From contig JAHDCX010000007.1 of the NCBI GenBank assembly GCA_020629635.1, forward strand, positions 62,001 to 126,000: a stretch of 64,000 nt of DNA. The letters are read 5' to 3'. This DNA is from Acidimicrobiales bacterium. GTDB lineage: Bacteria; Actinomycetota; Acidimicrobiia; Acidimicrobiales; SHLQ01. The notes beneath the pieces are model-generated. The model had not been told where the DNA came from. It saw only the letters and a program-made list of their open reading frames with translations, and made no database searches. The position numbers were made by a program, and so were the translations under genes. This document shows, piece after piece, positions 29,401 through 37,320 of the stretch (the stretch's first letter is position 1; each line of letters begins with the position of its first letter).

Positions 29401-29906
29401 CCGCGGCCACCGCCACCAGCCGCAGCCTTCACGAAAAGGGGAAAGCCAATGTCGTCTGCAGCCGATAGTGCGTCTTCGGCCACCTCGATCGGCGCCGATT
29501 GGATCAGCACGGGCAGCGCCGCCGCTTCGGCCGCCTGACGAGCACGCATCTTGTTGCCGGTGAGTTCGAGCACAGTCGAGGTGGGCCCCACGAAGGTGAT
29601 CCCGGCAGCCTCGCAGGCTTCGGCGAGGTCGGGACTCTCCGACAGAAACCCATAGCCCGGGTAGATCGCATCGGCGCCGCACGACAACGCCGTCGCCACG
29701 ATCAGCTCATGGTCGAGGTAGGCGCGGACCGGGTGACCTCGATCACCGATCTCATAGGCCTCGTCGGCCTTGATTCGGTGGAGACCGGCGCGGTCCTCCC
29801 ACGGGTGAATCGCAACCGTCGTGATTCCGAGTTGTGTAGCGGCCCGGAACGCTCGAATCGCGATCTCGCCCCGGTTCGCCACGAGAAGCTTGCTGATCGT
29901 GGCCAT
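26487..29906 (-). CDS. pyc: Pyruvate carboxylase
   Basis: Single-chain biotin enzyme of 1139 residues making oxaloacetate from pyruvate, bicarbonate and ATP. The biotin carboxylase domain covers ~1-450 (KLLVANRGEIAIRAFRA; ATP-grasp KAAAGGGGRG; MNPRIQVEHTVTE). The carboxyltransferase domain (~535-810) has VTDTTLRDAHQSILATRVRT and LHSHDTSGGQ. Then comes the PYC/OADA region, and a biotin carrier domain with EAMKMES, Lys 1091 being the biotinylated residue. TACGCT nine bases before the ATG may be a -10 for leaderless transcription. It is a single-gene unit. Confidence 0.96.
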   Translation of the reverse strand: MATISKLLVANRGEIAIRAFRAATQLGITTVAIHPWEDRAGLHRIKADEAYEIGDRGHPVRAYLDHELIVATALSCGADAIYPGYGFLSESPDLAEACEAAGITFVGPTSTVLELTGNKMRARQAAEAAALPVLIQSAPIEVAEDALSAADDIGFPLFVKAAAGGGGRGLRRIEDPADLVAAVDAARREAESAFGDPTVFLEEAMTDVRHIEAQVLADGVGETIHLYERDCSVQRRFQKVVELAPAPNLDADVRRELLDDAVRFAESIGYRNAGTVEFLVDQNGRHVFIEMNPRIQVEHTVTEEITDVDLVESQLRIAGGETLEDLGLHQDAIVVRGYAMQCRVTAEDPANDFRPDTGRIVTYRPATGPGVRLDGCVYQGVEITPYFDSMIEKITCRGRTFDTVIRRLQRTLAEYRVRGVATNQPFLRAILEDEQFIRGDVTTTFIDQRPELTAASVGANRATRLLRYLADVTVNQPHGPAPTRVDPASKLERRPTNEPAAGSRQRLLELGPAGFAAELRAADAVAVTDTTLRDAHQSILATRVRTIDLVAGARQIAHTMPQLLSLECWGGATFDVALRFLHEDPWERLERLRDAAPNLCTQMLLRGRNTVGYSPYPDVVAEQFVHEAAESGMDIFRVFDAFNDIEQMRPAIRAVLDAGAVAEGTICYSGNLASPEEQLYTLDYYLGVAEQLDAAGAHILCIKDMAGLLRAGAAETLVSALRDRFPQPIQLHSHDTSGGQLATYLAAVDAGVDAVDAAAPPLSGMTSQPSIAAVVSMTDDTARATGLSLDAIGDLEPYWESVRRVYAPFEAGLASPTGTVYRHEIPGGQLSNLRSQATALGLGDRFEEVENLYAACNTLLGRPIKVTPSSKVVGDLALHLVASGVTPDQLLEDPGSVDLPDSVIGFLHGELGDPPGGFPEPFRSKAIEGRTWEPRHESLTPADEEGLASDRRATLTRLLFPGPSASQSEQRERFGDLSVLPSPLFWYGLDPHVDEASVGLGKGVRLLLGLKSIGEANDEGIRRVTFTVNGQSRDIDTRDRSLASDRPETERVDPGRPGQVGAPFRGVVNVAVGVGDEVAAGDTVAVIEAMKMESSISATIDGTVERIAVVAGTSLEGGDLILEIRPSGQSASPETDIGA

Positions 29907-30049
29907 CGAGAATCGAGCGTAGACCGCACGGCCTCACCGGATCTGTACTTCTGCGGCGAACGGCCGCTGAGCGTGCAGCAACGCCGGGACGAAGCCGGGT
30001 CGAGCGGTTGAGGGCGCTCCGCACCGCTCACGTGCACCAAGATGGGGGA

Positions 30050-31021
30050 ATGCGTGCGATTCAGATCACTTCGACCGGCGGCCCCGACGTACTCGAGATC
30101 GCCGACGTGACCGTCGGCGAGCCCGGGGTCGGCGAGGTCCGGATCGCGATCGAGGCGGCCGGAGTCAACTTCATCGACACCTACCAGCGGTCTGGCCTGT
30201 ATCCGGTTGAGTTGCCGTTCGTCCCGGGGTTGGAGTGTGCCGGTCTTGTCGACATGGTCGGCGAGGGTGTCACCGACATCGAAGTCGGCGACTGCGTCGC
30301 CCTCGCGCAAGGCACGGGCGGGTACGCAGAGTTTCGGGTTGCGCCCGCCGATCGCTGTGTCCGGGTTCCGGATGCGATCGATTCGGTCACGGCGACCGCA
30401 GCCATGATCCAGGGGCTGACGGCGCACTATCTGGCAACCGACACCTGGGCGCTCGCCGATGGGGATCGGTGCCTGATCCATGCGGCCGCAGGTGGGACGG
30501 GCCGACTCCTCGTGCAGATGGCCAAGCGCGCGGGGGCCGAGGTGTTTGCGACCGTGGGTTCTCCCGAGAAGGCCGCACTCGCCGACGCTGCCGGCGCGGA
30601 CCACGTGATCAACTACACGACGACGGACTTCGGCGACGCGATCCGCGAGATCACCGGATCAGAGCGTCCGATCGATGTCGTCTACGACGGCGTGGGGGCA
30701 TCGGTGTTCGAGACCAGCTTGTCGCTGATCCGACCTCGGGGCCTGATGGCGACTTTCGGGAATGCGTCGGGCCCGGTGCCACCGGTCGCACCGCTTGATC
30801 TGATGGCCGGCGGGTCTCTCTACCTCACGAGACCGACGATGTTCGATTACGTCGCGACGACCGACGAGCTGCGTCGCCGGGCCGATGACGTGTTCGACCG
30901 AATCCTCGAGGGTGCGCTCGAGGTTCGCATCGATTCCACGTTCCCCCTCGACGAGGCCGCCCGCGCCCACGAACATCTCGAGGCGAGACGATCGACCGGC
31001 AAGCTGTTGCTCACGCCATGA
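30050..31021 (+). CDS. NADPH:quinone oxidoreductase / zinc-free MDR-family reductase
   Basis: 323 residues of the medium-chain dehydrogenase/reductase superfamily, quinone-reductase (QOR) type. The GroES-like N-domain begins MRAIQITSTGGPDVLEI and includes GVNFIDTYQRSGLYP and FVPGLECAG. The Rossmann half has IHAAAGGTGRLLVQMAK (AAxGGxG). Structural and catalytic Zn ligands are absent, as in QOR. Start ATG 30050 fits the family; an upstream ATG would add 14 residues without homology. CAAGAT lies six bases before it, a possible leaderless -10. It is divergent from pyc and convergent with the TauE-like gene (9-bp gap). Confidence 0.88.
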   Translation: MRAIQITSTGGPDVLEIADVTVGEPGVGEVRIAIEAAGVNFIDTYQRSGLYPVELPFVPGLECAGLVDMVGEGVTDIEVGDCVALAQGTGGYAEFRVAPADRCVRVPDAIDSVTATAAMIQGLTAHYLATDTWALADGDRCLIHAAAGGTGRLLVQMAKRAGAEVFATVGSPEKAALADAAGADHVINYTTTDFGDAIREITGSERPIDVVYDGVGASVFETSLSLIRPRGLMATFGNASGPVPPVAPLDLMAGGSLYLTRPTMFDYVATTDELRRRADDVFDRILEGALEVRIDSTFPLDEAARAHEHLEARRSTGKLLLTP

Positions 31022-31030
31022 GCCGCTCCG

Positions 31031-31765
31031 TCAGAAGGATCGGATCGCAAGACTGATGGCGGATACCACCAGGACCGCAATCACCGCCTGATCAAAGCGC
31101 TCGACGGGAAGCCGCTCCCGCAAACGTTCACCGAAGGGCATCATGGCGAGCACGATCGGAAGCTGGAGCACCGAGAGGACCACCAGTTCAGTCGTGTAGA
31201 GGCCCGATCCGGCGAGTACGACCATCTGCACGGCTCCGGTGATCGCGAACGCCGTACAGATTGCGAAGACGAAGGCGTCGCGCGTCAACCCGATGCTGAG
31301 AAACCAGGTGGTGACGATCGGTCCGGAGATACCCGCCGCCCCCTGAAAGACACCACCCAGTCCACCGACCGGTGCCGCCCAGGTCCGAGCTCGCTCGGGA
31401 GAGAGGCTGCGGGGCTCCCGGAGTCGATTTGCGACGAACGCGATGATGACCGCGACGAGCACGAGCCGCATCACTCGTTCTGGCAAGACCGACACCGCGA
31501 GCGCGCCGATGACCGAACCGACCACCCCACCGACGAGGAAGGCTCGCAGTGTTGGCACCTCGTCTCGGGCAGGCCAGGTCTGACGGACGAGCTGGGTGTT
31601 GAGCACCAGGTTGGCGAGCGCCACCACGACGACGGCATCCACGACGGGGGCGAACAACGAGTAGATGGGTACGACGATGATCGGGTACCCCATACCCGTC
31701 GTGCTCTTGACCACGGAGGCGAATGCGGCGACGACCAACACGACGACGAACTGTTCGACGGCCAC
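31031..31765 (-). CDS. TauE/SafE family sulfite/anion exporter-like membrane protein
   Basis: 244 residues, about eight TM helices. The first half-repeat starts VVAAFASVVKSTTGMGYPIIVVP and the second GVFQGAAGISGPIVTTWFLS. These paired G-rich loops are the hallmark of the TauE/SafE (DUF81) family, which moves sulfite, sulfoacetate or other organic anions. The substrate is not deducible. GTG 31765 begins four bases after the stop of the GGDEF-EAL gene, so they are co-transcribed. Confidence 0.85.
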   Translation of the reverse strand: MAVEQFVVVLVVAAFASVVKSTTGMGYPIIVVPIYSLFAPVVDAVVVVALANLVLNTQLVRQTWPARDEVPTLRAFLVGGVVGSVIGALAVSVLPERVMRLVLVAVIIAFVANRLREPRSLSPERARTWAAPVGGLGGVFQGAAGISGPIVTTWFLSIGLTRDAFVFAICTAFAITGAVQMVVLAGSGLYTTELVVLSVLQLPIVLAMMPFGERLRERLPVERFDQAVIAVLVVSAISLAIRSF

Positions 31766-31769
31766 CGGC

Positions 31770-34046
31770 TCACGCTACCGAACGAAGATCTCCCTCTGTT
31801 CCGAGCACAGCGTCCCAGTTCTGTTCGGCTGGACCTGCCGCGGCATACAGCCACCCTTGGATCAGATCGCAGCGGAGCTCACGAAGGATGTCGAGTTGCT
31901 CGGCGGTCTCGACGCCTTCGGCGACCGAACGCATCCCGAGCGTCGCCACGATCCGCAGGACGCTCTCGACGATGACGCGTGCGTGGGGATCGGTCCCCAG
32001 CGACTGGATGAACGCGCCGTCGAGCTTGACCACGTCAATAGGGAGTGTCTGCAGCACCGACAGCGCAGAGAACCCAGAGCCAAAATCATCGAGCGCGATG
32101 GTGAAGCCGTGTTCGCGCAGTGCCACGAGGTTCTCAATCGCCGTTGGACTGGTCAGCGCGCCGTCCTCGGTGATCTCCAGCCAGAGCTCTGACGGTTCGG
32201 TCTGTTCGGCGCGGGTGAGAGCGATGAGGTGCTCGGCGAAGTTGGGCTGGCGGAGTCGCAGGCTGGACACGTTGGCGGTGATCGGTGGCTGACGGCCAGC
32301 GACCACTGGTCGATTCCGGAGCGCCCAACGTAGGACCGCATCGTCGATTGCGGGGACGAGCCCGGCGTCTGCGGCCGTGCCGAGGAACTCCCCGGGGAGT
32401 CGGAGTGTGCCGTCGAGCGAACGCCAACGCGCCAGGGACTCCATCGCGACCACTTCACCGCTCTCTGCGTCGACGAGCGGCTGCAGGTGGGCAATGACCT
32501 CGTCGCGGTCGAGCGCTGCGCGCAGGCCCTGTTCGGTCTCGAGGCGGTCGATTGCGGCTTGGCGGAGGTCATCGTCGAAGATCTCGACGCGGTTCCGCCC
32601 GAGATGTTTCGCGCGATACGCAGCGTTGTCACTGTCACGGAGCAGCTCTGCGGCCGTCTGTGGCCCGCCATCGGCCACCGCGACGCCGATGCTCATCGTG
32701 ACGGAGAGACGGCGTCCGTCGAGCGAAAATGGCCGGGCGAGCGTGTCGAGCACCCGTCGAGCAAGAGAACGTGCCTCGTCGATCCCGGTCACCGGCTCGC
32801 TGACGACCAAGAATTCATCGCCGCCGACTCGAGCGACGGTGTCGCAGGATCGGACACCTTGTTGGAGACGTCCCGCGACTGCACACAGGAGACGGTCGCC
32901 GGCGTCGTGTCCGAGCGAATCGTTGATGACCTTGAAGTGGTCGAGGTCGATCGTCATCACGGCGACCGTCGTCGGCAGGGTTGCTGCTCGATCGAGTGTG
33001 TCGCTGATGAGTGCGTCGACGATGGACCGGTTGGCGAGTCCGGTGAGCGGGTCGTGCGTGGCCTGGGAGGCGAGCTGTTCGGCGGTTCGTTGTGCGGCTG
33101 CGAGTTGGCGCGCCGCAGACCCCAGTTGGTCGCGGCGACCCCGAAGCAGCTCTCGGAGCGACCGGTCACCCCAGCGGATCTTGTCGACGAGACCGCGGAT
33201 CTCTCGCATGGCCGAGATCGCTGCGCTGAGGGCTTCGTCGAGCACAGGATCGCGTGATTCGTCACCGCGTTCGTCGACCCGGGTGACGTCGTCGAGCAGG
33301 TCCTGTTCGACTCCGCGAAGAAGGTCGATGCGTTGCGTCATTGCGAGGAACCACTCTTCGGGATCCACCTCGAAGGCTCCAACACCGTTGGCGAGCGCGG
33401 TCTCCTCCATCGCAGCCGTTCGTTGCACCGCAGGATGGGCGTTCAGTCTGGCCAGATCGGTTGCGACGTCGGGCGAACCCGTTGCGTCGATGATGCGCAT
33501 CAGCGCCTCCTGTGCGGCCAGGAGCGAGACGAGCCAGAGATACCCACCGGTGTCGAAGCGGTCCCTGCTGAACACTTGCGCGAGCAGAGCCCGCTCGATC
33601 CCCGCGAGTTCCTTGGCTCGGAGCAGCGCGAGCAGGGCGACGAGACGGGCTCGCGTCCCGGTGACCTCAACGGCCTGGGCGACGGCACCCGCGAGAACCA
33701 ACAACGACTGGTTCAGGTCGGTCATGTATTCGATGGAGGCCTCGGCATCAATCGAGTGGTCGTCGACCTGTTCTCGGACGACGGCAAGCCGGGCGAGCGT
33801 TCGGCGAGCGCTGCGATACTCGGCCATGTCGACCACATTGTGGAGTTCTCGACGTCCACAGACCTCGATGAACACCGCTTGTGAACCGTCGGTCTCGCGT
33901 CGCAGCGTCGTCAGCTCGGTTCGGAATCGCTCACCGTTGCTCGCCAGAAAGACCGATGCTGCGCCTCGTTCCTTCTGCAGCGCGTGAACGAGATCGCCGA
34001 GGCTTCCGACGAGCGGCACGATGACCGATCCGACATGACGGTCCAT
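31770..34046 (-). CDS. NIT-domain GGDEF-EAL protein (cyclic di-GMP synthesis/degradation)
   Basis: 758 residues, no TM helix. Residues ~8-270 resemble the nitrate/nitrite-sensing NIT domain (ALQKERGAASVFLA start). A GGDEF domain (~325-490) has the intact motif VGGDEF (408-412) and an inhibitory RxxD site (R399-D402) five residues before it. An EAL domain (~505-745) has ESL in place of EAL, with E536, N592, E624, DDFGSG (653-658), K674, EGVE (710-713) and Q730. All metal and catalytic positions are present, so both cyclase and phosphodiesterase activities are possible. It lies 19 bp downstream of lysR and upstream of the TauE-like gene on one probable transcript. Confidence 0.9.
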   Translation of the reverse strand: MDRHVGSVIVPLVGSLGDLVHALQKERGAASVFLASNGERFRTELTTLRRETDGSQAVFIEVCGRRELHNVVDMAEYRSARRTLARLAVVREQVDDHSIDAEASIEYMTDLNQSLLVLAGAVAQAVEVTGTRARLVALLALLRAKELAGIERALLAQVFSRDRFDTGGYLWLVSLLAAQEALMRIIDATGSPDVATDLARLNAHPAVQRTAAMEETALANGVGAFEVDPEEWFLAMTQRIDLLRGVEQDLLDDVTRVDERGDESRDPVLDEALSAAISAMREIRGLVDKIRWGDRSLRELLRGRRDQLGSAARQLAAAQRTAEQLASQATHDPLTGLANRSIVDALISDTLDRAATLPTTVAVMTIDLDHFKVINDSLGHDAGDRLLCAVAGRLQQGVRSCDTVARVGGDEFLVVSEPVTGIDEARSLARRVLDTLARPFSLDGRRLSVTMSIGVAVADGGPQTAAELLRDSDNAAYRAKHLGRNRVEIFDDDLRQAAIDRLETEQGLRAALDRDEVIAHLQPLVDAESGEVVAMESLARWRSLDGTLRLPGEFLGTAADAGLVPAIDDAVLRWALRNRPVVAGRQPPITANVSSLRLRQPNFAEHLIALTRAEQTEPSELWLEITEDGALTSPTAIENLVALREHGFTIALDDFGSGFSALSVLQTLPIDVVKLDGAFIQSLGTDPHARVIVESVLRIVATLGMRSVAEGVETAEQLDILRELRCDLIQGWLYAAAGPAEQNWDAVLGTEGDLRSVA

Positions 34047-34065
34047 CTGAGTGAAATCGGCACGT

Positions 34066-34965
34066 TCACGGCGTTGGTTGAGCCGCGACCAGTAGTTGGA
34101 TCAGCCCATCGACGGCGGGGCCGAGGCGGCGGTCCCGGCGGCGGACACACACGAGCCGTCGACGAATCAACGGTTCGGGCGTGAGCGGCTCGAGCGCATG
34201 GGGCTCGGTCTCGGCATCGGCGACCACCAGTGCTGTCCAGCCCATACCGAGCCGCACCATCTCCCGCAGCACCCGCGGTTGAGACGACTCGGCGACGACA
34301 TCGAAGCTCGCCCCCATCGTCGACAACGCTTCGCCAACCAGACGGCGAGTCCGAGACGACCGTGGAAAGGAGACCCACGGGCCCCACGTCGTGGGGTCGC
34401 TCAGCCGCTCCGCAGGGGTACCTGGCGGCGGATAGACACGGACGGGTTCGTCGATGAGCGGGACCTGTTCAAGGGTTGGGTCCTTGGACGTCGCGACCGC
34501 AACGGCGAGGTCCAGATCTCCCGCTCGGACGTTGTCGACGAGCTCTGCGGAGGAGGCCACCGACAATCGCAGATCGACGCGGGGATGGTCGCGTCGATAG
34601 CGCATCAGGTGATCGCCGAAGTGATGAATCGCTGCCGTGTCGATCATCCCCGCCCGGACGAGGCCAGCCGCGCCAGTGCGCGTCGCCGTCGCCCAATCAT
34701 CGAGTGCGCCGTGGGCGGCGATCGCGCGACGGGCGAGCGCTTCGGCCGCGACAGCCGCAGAGGTCGGCGTCCGTCGCCGCCCCGCGACGTCGAACAACGT
34801 CACGCCGAGGCTTCGCTCGAGTGCGGCGATTCCCTGTGAGAAGGCCGAGGGCGACACGCCACACGCCTCGGCCGCCTCGGCCCAGCTGTCGTGCTGCAGC
34901 GCCATGACGAGGTAGTGCAGCTGTGAAATCGTCGGAGTTCGTCGCCCGGGTCGATCGCCACCCAT
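34066..34965 (-). CDS. LysR-family transcriptional regulator
   Basis: 299 residues. The winged helix-turn-helix is at the N-terminus (TISQLHYLVMALQHDSWAEAAEACGVSPSAFSQGIAALERSLG). The effector-binding domain starts near residue 95 (GLVRAGMIDTAAIHHFGDHL) and includes DLDLAVAVA. ATG 34965 has TACAGT six bases upstream (leaderless geometry). It is divergent from inositol-phosphate synthase with only 69 bp between. Overlapping inverted repeats there make autorepression and control of the synthase likely, as is standard for LysR regulators. Effector unknown. Confidence 0.88.
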   Translation of the reverse strand: MGGDRPGRRTPTISQLHYLVMALQHDSWAEAAEACGVSPSAFSQGIAALERSLGVTLFDVAGRRRTPTSAAVAAEALARRAIAAHGALDDWATATRTGAAGLVRAGMIDTAAIHHFGDHLMRYRRDHPRVDLRLSVASSAELVDNVRAGDLDLAVAVATSKDPTLEQVPLIDEPVRVYPPPGTPAERLSDPTTWGPWVSFPRSSRTRRLVGEALSTMGASFDVVAESSQPRVLREMVRLGMGWTALVVADAETEPHALEPLTPEPLIRRRLVCVRRRDRRLGPAVDGLIQLLVAAQPTP

Positions 34966-34968
34966 CCC

Positions 34969-34993
34969 TTCACTGTAGTGAAGTATTGCTTCA
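34969..34993. promoter_or_regulatory. LysR-type operator, overlapping the lysR promoter
   Basis: Two overlapping inverted repeats: TTCACTGTAGTGAA (34969-34982, perfect 6-2-6) and TGAAGTATTGCTTCA (34979-34993, 5-5-5, a T-N11-A LysR motif with dyad symmetry). The first covers the presumed lysR -10 (34972-34977). The second lies ~28 bp before the inositol-phosphate synthase -10. Confidence 0.6.
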
Positions 34994-35021
34994 TCAAAGC
35001 TGTACCGAATCGGGTCTTGCT

Positions 35022-35027
35022 TATCTT
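35022..35027 (+). promoter_or_regulatory. -10 element for leaderless inositol-phosphate synthase gene
   Basis: TATCTT is followed by seven bases and then ATG 35035. There is no Shine-Dalgarno sequence between them. The spacing matches TATTTT before the secreted propeller gene at 10096. Confidence 0.5.
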
Positions 35028-35034
35028 TCAGCGC

Positions 35035-36333
35035 ATGACTGCATCGACTATCGCCCCCGCAAATGGACGCCTTGGCGTTCTGCTCCCCGGACTCGGCGCC
35101 GTGGCCAGCACCTTGATCGCCGGCGTCCTCAAGGCTCGGATGACGGGCGAGACGCCCATCGGCTCCGTCAGCCAATCGGCGCACATCCGCCTCGGCACCC
35201 GCGAGGAGGGACGCAATCCACTGATCCGCGAGTTCGTTCCCCTCGCCGAGCTCGACGACCTCGTGTTCGGCGGATGGGATCCACTCTCGGCGAACGCGCT
35301 CGAAGCGGCCCGCACCGCCGACGTGATGACCGAGCAGGACCTCGCTCCCCTGTCGTCTGAGCTTGAGGGCATCGTCGCCATGGATGCCGTGTTCGACCAG
35401 AAGTGGGTCTCTCGCATCGACGGCGTCCGGGTCAAAGACGTCGCCGAGATGGCCGAGCAAGCCGAGGCACTCATGGCCGACATCGAACGCTTTCGCACCG
35501 AGAACGAATGTGACCGGCTCGTCATGGTGTGGTGTGCCTCCACCGAGGCGTACCAGGAGCCTTCGGATGTGCATCGATCGATCGATGCGTTCGAGGCCGG
35601 CCTGAAGGCGAACGACGCCAACATCTCGCCCAGTCAGATCTACGCCTACGCCGCGTTGATGAGCGGAGTGCCGATTGCGAATGGCGCTCCCAATCTGACA
35701 CTCGACCTGCCCTGCATGGTCGAGTTGTCCGAACGTGAGGGCGTGCCGATCGCCGGCAAGGACTTCAAGACGGGCCAGACCCTGATGAAGACGCTGATCA
35801 GCCCCGGGCTCAAGGCCCGCATGCTCGGTGTTCGCGGCTGGTACTCGACGAACATCCTCGGCAACCGCGACGGCATGGTGCTCGACGCTCCGGAGAACTT
35901 CCAGACCAAGGAGACCTCCAAGCTCGGCGTGCTCGACACAATTCTGCAGCCCGACGTCTACCCGGAGCTCTACGGTGACATCGAGCACAAGGTTCGCATC
36001 GACTACTACCCCCCTCGCGGCGACGACAAAGAGGGTTGGGACAACATCGACATCTTTGGATGGCTCGGGTACCCCATGCAGGTCAAGATCAACTTCCTCT
36101 GCCGAGACTCGATTCTGGCCGCACCGATCGTGTTGGATCTCGCGCTCTTCATGGACCTCGCTGCTCGAGCCGGACAGTCGGGAATCCAGGAGTGGTTGAG
36201 CTTCTACTTCAAGGCTCCCCAGGCCGGGTCTGCCGGTCCCGAGCACGACATCTTCATTCAGCAGACCAAGCTGAAGAACACGCTCCGTGAGTGGATGGGC
36301 GAGCAGCCCGTCACCCACTCCGAAGCCGGCTGA
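35035..36333 (+). CDS. ino1: Myo-inositol-1-phosphate synthase
   Basis: 432 residues. NAD-dependent isomerisation of glucose-6-phosphate to inositol-1-phosphate, the entry to phosphatidylinositol and inositol-based thiols in actinobacteria. The Rossmann part opens GRLGVLLPGLGAVASTLIAGV. Family signatures are the NGAPNLTLD stretch, GKDFKTGQTLMKT, GWYSTNILGNRDG and KVRIDYYPPRGDDKEGWDNID. Length and text fit the long actinobacterial/archaeal relatives. Start ATG 35035 is set by the -10 spacing; an in-frame ATG 19 codons upstream would lie in the operator. It is convergent with a sulfotransferase gene across a 24-bp inverted repeat. Confidence 0.93.
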   Translation: MTASTIAPANGRLGVLLPGLGAVASTLIAGVLKARMTGETPIGSVSQSAHIRLGTREEGRNPLIREFVPLAELDDLVFGGWDPLSANALEAARTADVMTEQDLAPLSSELEGIVAMDAVFDQKWVSRIDGVRVKDVAEMAEQAEALMADIERFRTENECDRLVMVWCASTEAYQEPSDVHRSIDAFEAGLKANDANISPSQIYAYAALMSGVPIANGAPNLTLDLPCMVELSEREGVPIAGKDFKTGQTLMKTLISPGLKARMLGVRGWYSTNILGNRDGMVLDAPENFQTKETSKLGVLDTILQPDVYPELYGDIEHKVRIDYYPPRGDDKEGWDNIDIFGWLGYPMQVKINFLCRDSILAAPIVLDLALFMDLAARAGQSGIQEWLSFYFKAPQAGSAGPEHDIFIQQTKLKNTLREWMGEQPVTHSEAG

Positions 36334-36352
36334 CGTCCTCGGGATCTCTTTC

Positions 36353-36433
36353 GGGGTCAAGTCTTTCCAATAGACAACACATGCTCGGCGAGTAAACGGC
36401 GGCCTCGGATGTCTATTGGAAAGACTTGACCCC
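36353..36433. repeat. Perfect 24-bp inverted repeat, REP-like palindromic element
   Basis: Left arm 36353-36376 begins GGGGTCAAGTCTTTCC. Right arm 36410-36433 is its exact reverse complement and ends AAGACTTGACCCC. The loop is 33 bp (36377-36409). It fills most of the gap between two convergent genes. The A+T-richer arms differ in composition from the flanks. The ending resembles GACTTGACCCC-type sequences often seen next to REP-associated Y1 transposases, but no transposase is in the window. It may also work as a bidirectional terminator. Confidence 0.85.
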
Positions 36434-36435
36434 AG

Positions 36436-37320
36436 TCAGAGCCAGCTGAGGGTACCGGGCTCGAGGAGCTCGCGGAGGCGCTCGTTGGACTCGTCGAAGG
36501 CCGAGCCATAACGCTCGCGGAGCTCCGGGCTCACCGGGTCGCGGTCACGCTTGTTGTACAGCGGATAGTCCACGCCGCTCATCGGTGGCAGCCCGAGGAA
36601 GTCCGTCGCACGCCGCACGGCCGCCTCCGGGTCGGACTTGAGCTGCGCAGAGTCGAGGACAAGGACCTGATCTCGACCGAAGAGGTCGAAATAGCGTTCG
36701 AGCTGATCGGCGTAGCGACCTCGGTCGAGATAGGCGTGGTGGATGTGGGGCGCCGAGACATACGTTGGGTCGGCGATGATCTTGTCCACCTCGCCGGCGA
36801 GCCGCTCCGGTTCTGCATCGAATGCCTCAGTCATCGACAAGGTCTCGAATCCGCGTTTGACCTCGTGGTTGTGGTGCGACATCGCCCGATCGAGAGGCTC
36901 CCGAAGCACGGTGAGGATCCGGCAGTCGGGCATCAGTTCGTGGATGCGATTCGGGATCACGGGGCTGTAGAGGTAGTACGGGGCGCCCTCGCCGACGGCC
37001 GGCTTGGCACCATGGGCCTCCTCCAGTTCATCCAGCCGGGATCGCCGCGGAAAGTTGCCTCGGTACCACGATTCGGTGTGATCGAAGTTCGTGTCGAAGT
37101 AGTGGACCCCTTTGGCGTTTCGGGGTCCGAACACGAGATCGTGCGCCAGCAGGTAGATGAACAGCGAAGTCGTCCCGCCTCGCTGGGTTCCACAGACCAA
37201 GAAGTTCGGGAGCACCCGTTTGTCGGCATCGAGGCGCCCGACGTTTCGATTGCCCCAGACCCAGAGATCACGGACCGGCTCAGGGAGCGGGCTCTTTCCG
37301 AGCGCCTTGCGACCGATCAT
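36436..37320 (-). CDS. PAPS-dependent sulfotransferase
   Basis: 294 residues. The 5'-phosphosulfate loop is GTQRGGTTS (44-52) and the 3'-phosphate binding segment is REPLDRAMSHH (140-150), as in the heparan-sulfate N/O-sulfotransferase-like group. It should transfer sulfate from PAPS to a sugar hydroxyl or amine. It is the last gene of a six-gene overlapping polysaccharide operon. Its ATG overlaps the stop of the Wzy/WaaL-type gene (ATGA). The stop lies two bases from the 24-bp inverted repeat. Acceptor unknown, most likely the polymer made by this operon. Confidence 0.88.
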   Translation of the reverse strand: MIGRKALGKSPLPEPVRDLWVWGNRNVGRLDADKRVLPNFLVCGTQRGGTTSLFIYLLAHDLVFGPRNAKGVHYFDTNFDHTESWYRGNFPRRSRLDELEEAHGAKPAVGEGAPYYLYSPVIPNRIHELMPDCRILTVLREPLDRAMSHHNHEVKRGFETLSMTEAFDAEPERLAGEVDKIIADPTYVSAPHIHHAYLDRGRYADQLERYFDLFGRDQVLVLDSAQLKSDPEAAVRRATDFLGLPPMSGVDYPLYNKRDRDPVSPELRERYGSAFDESNERLRELLEPGTLSWL

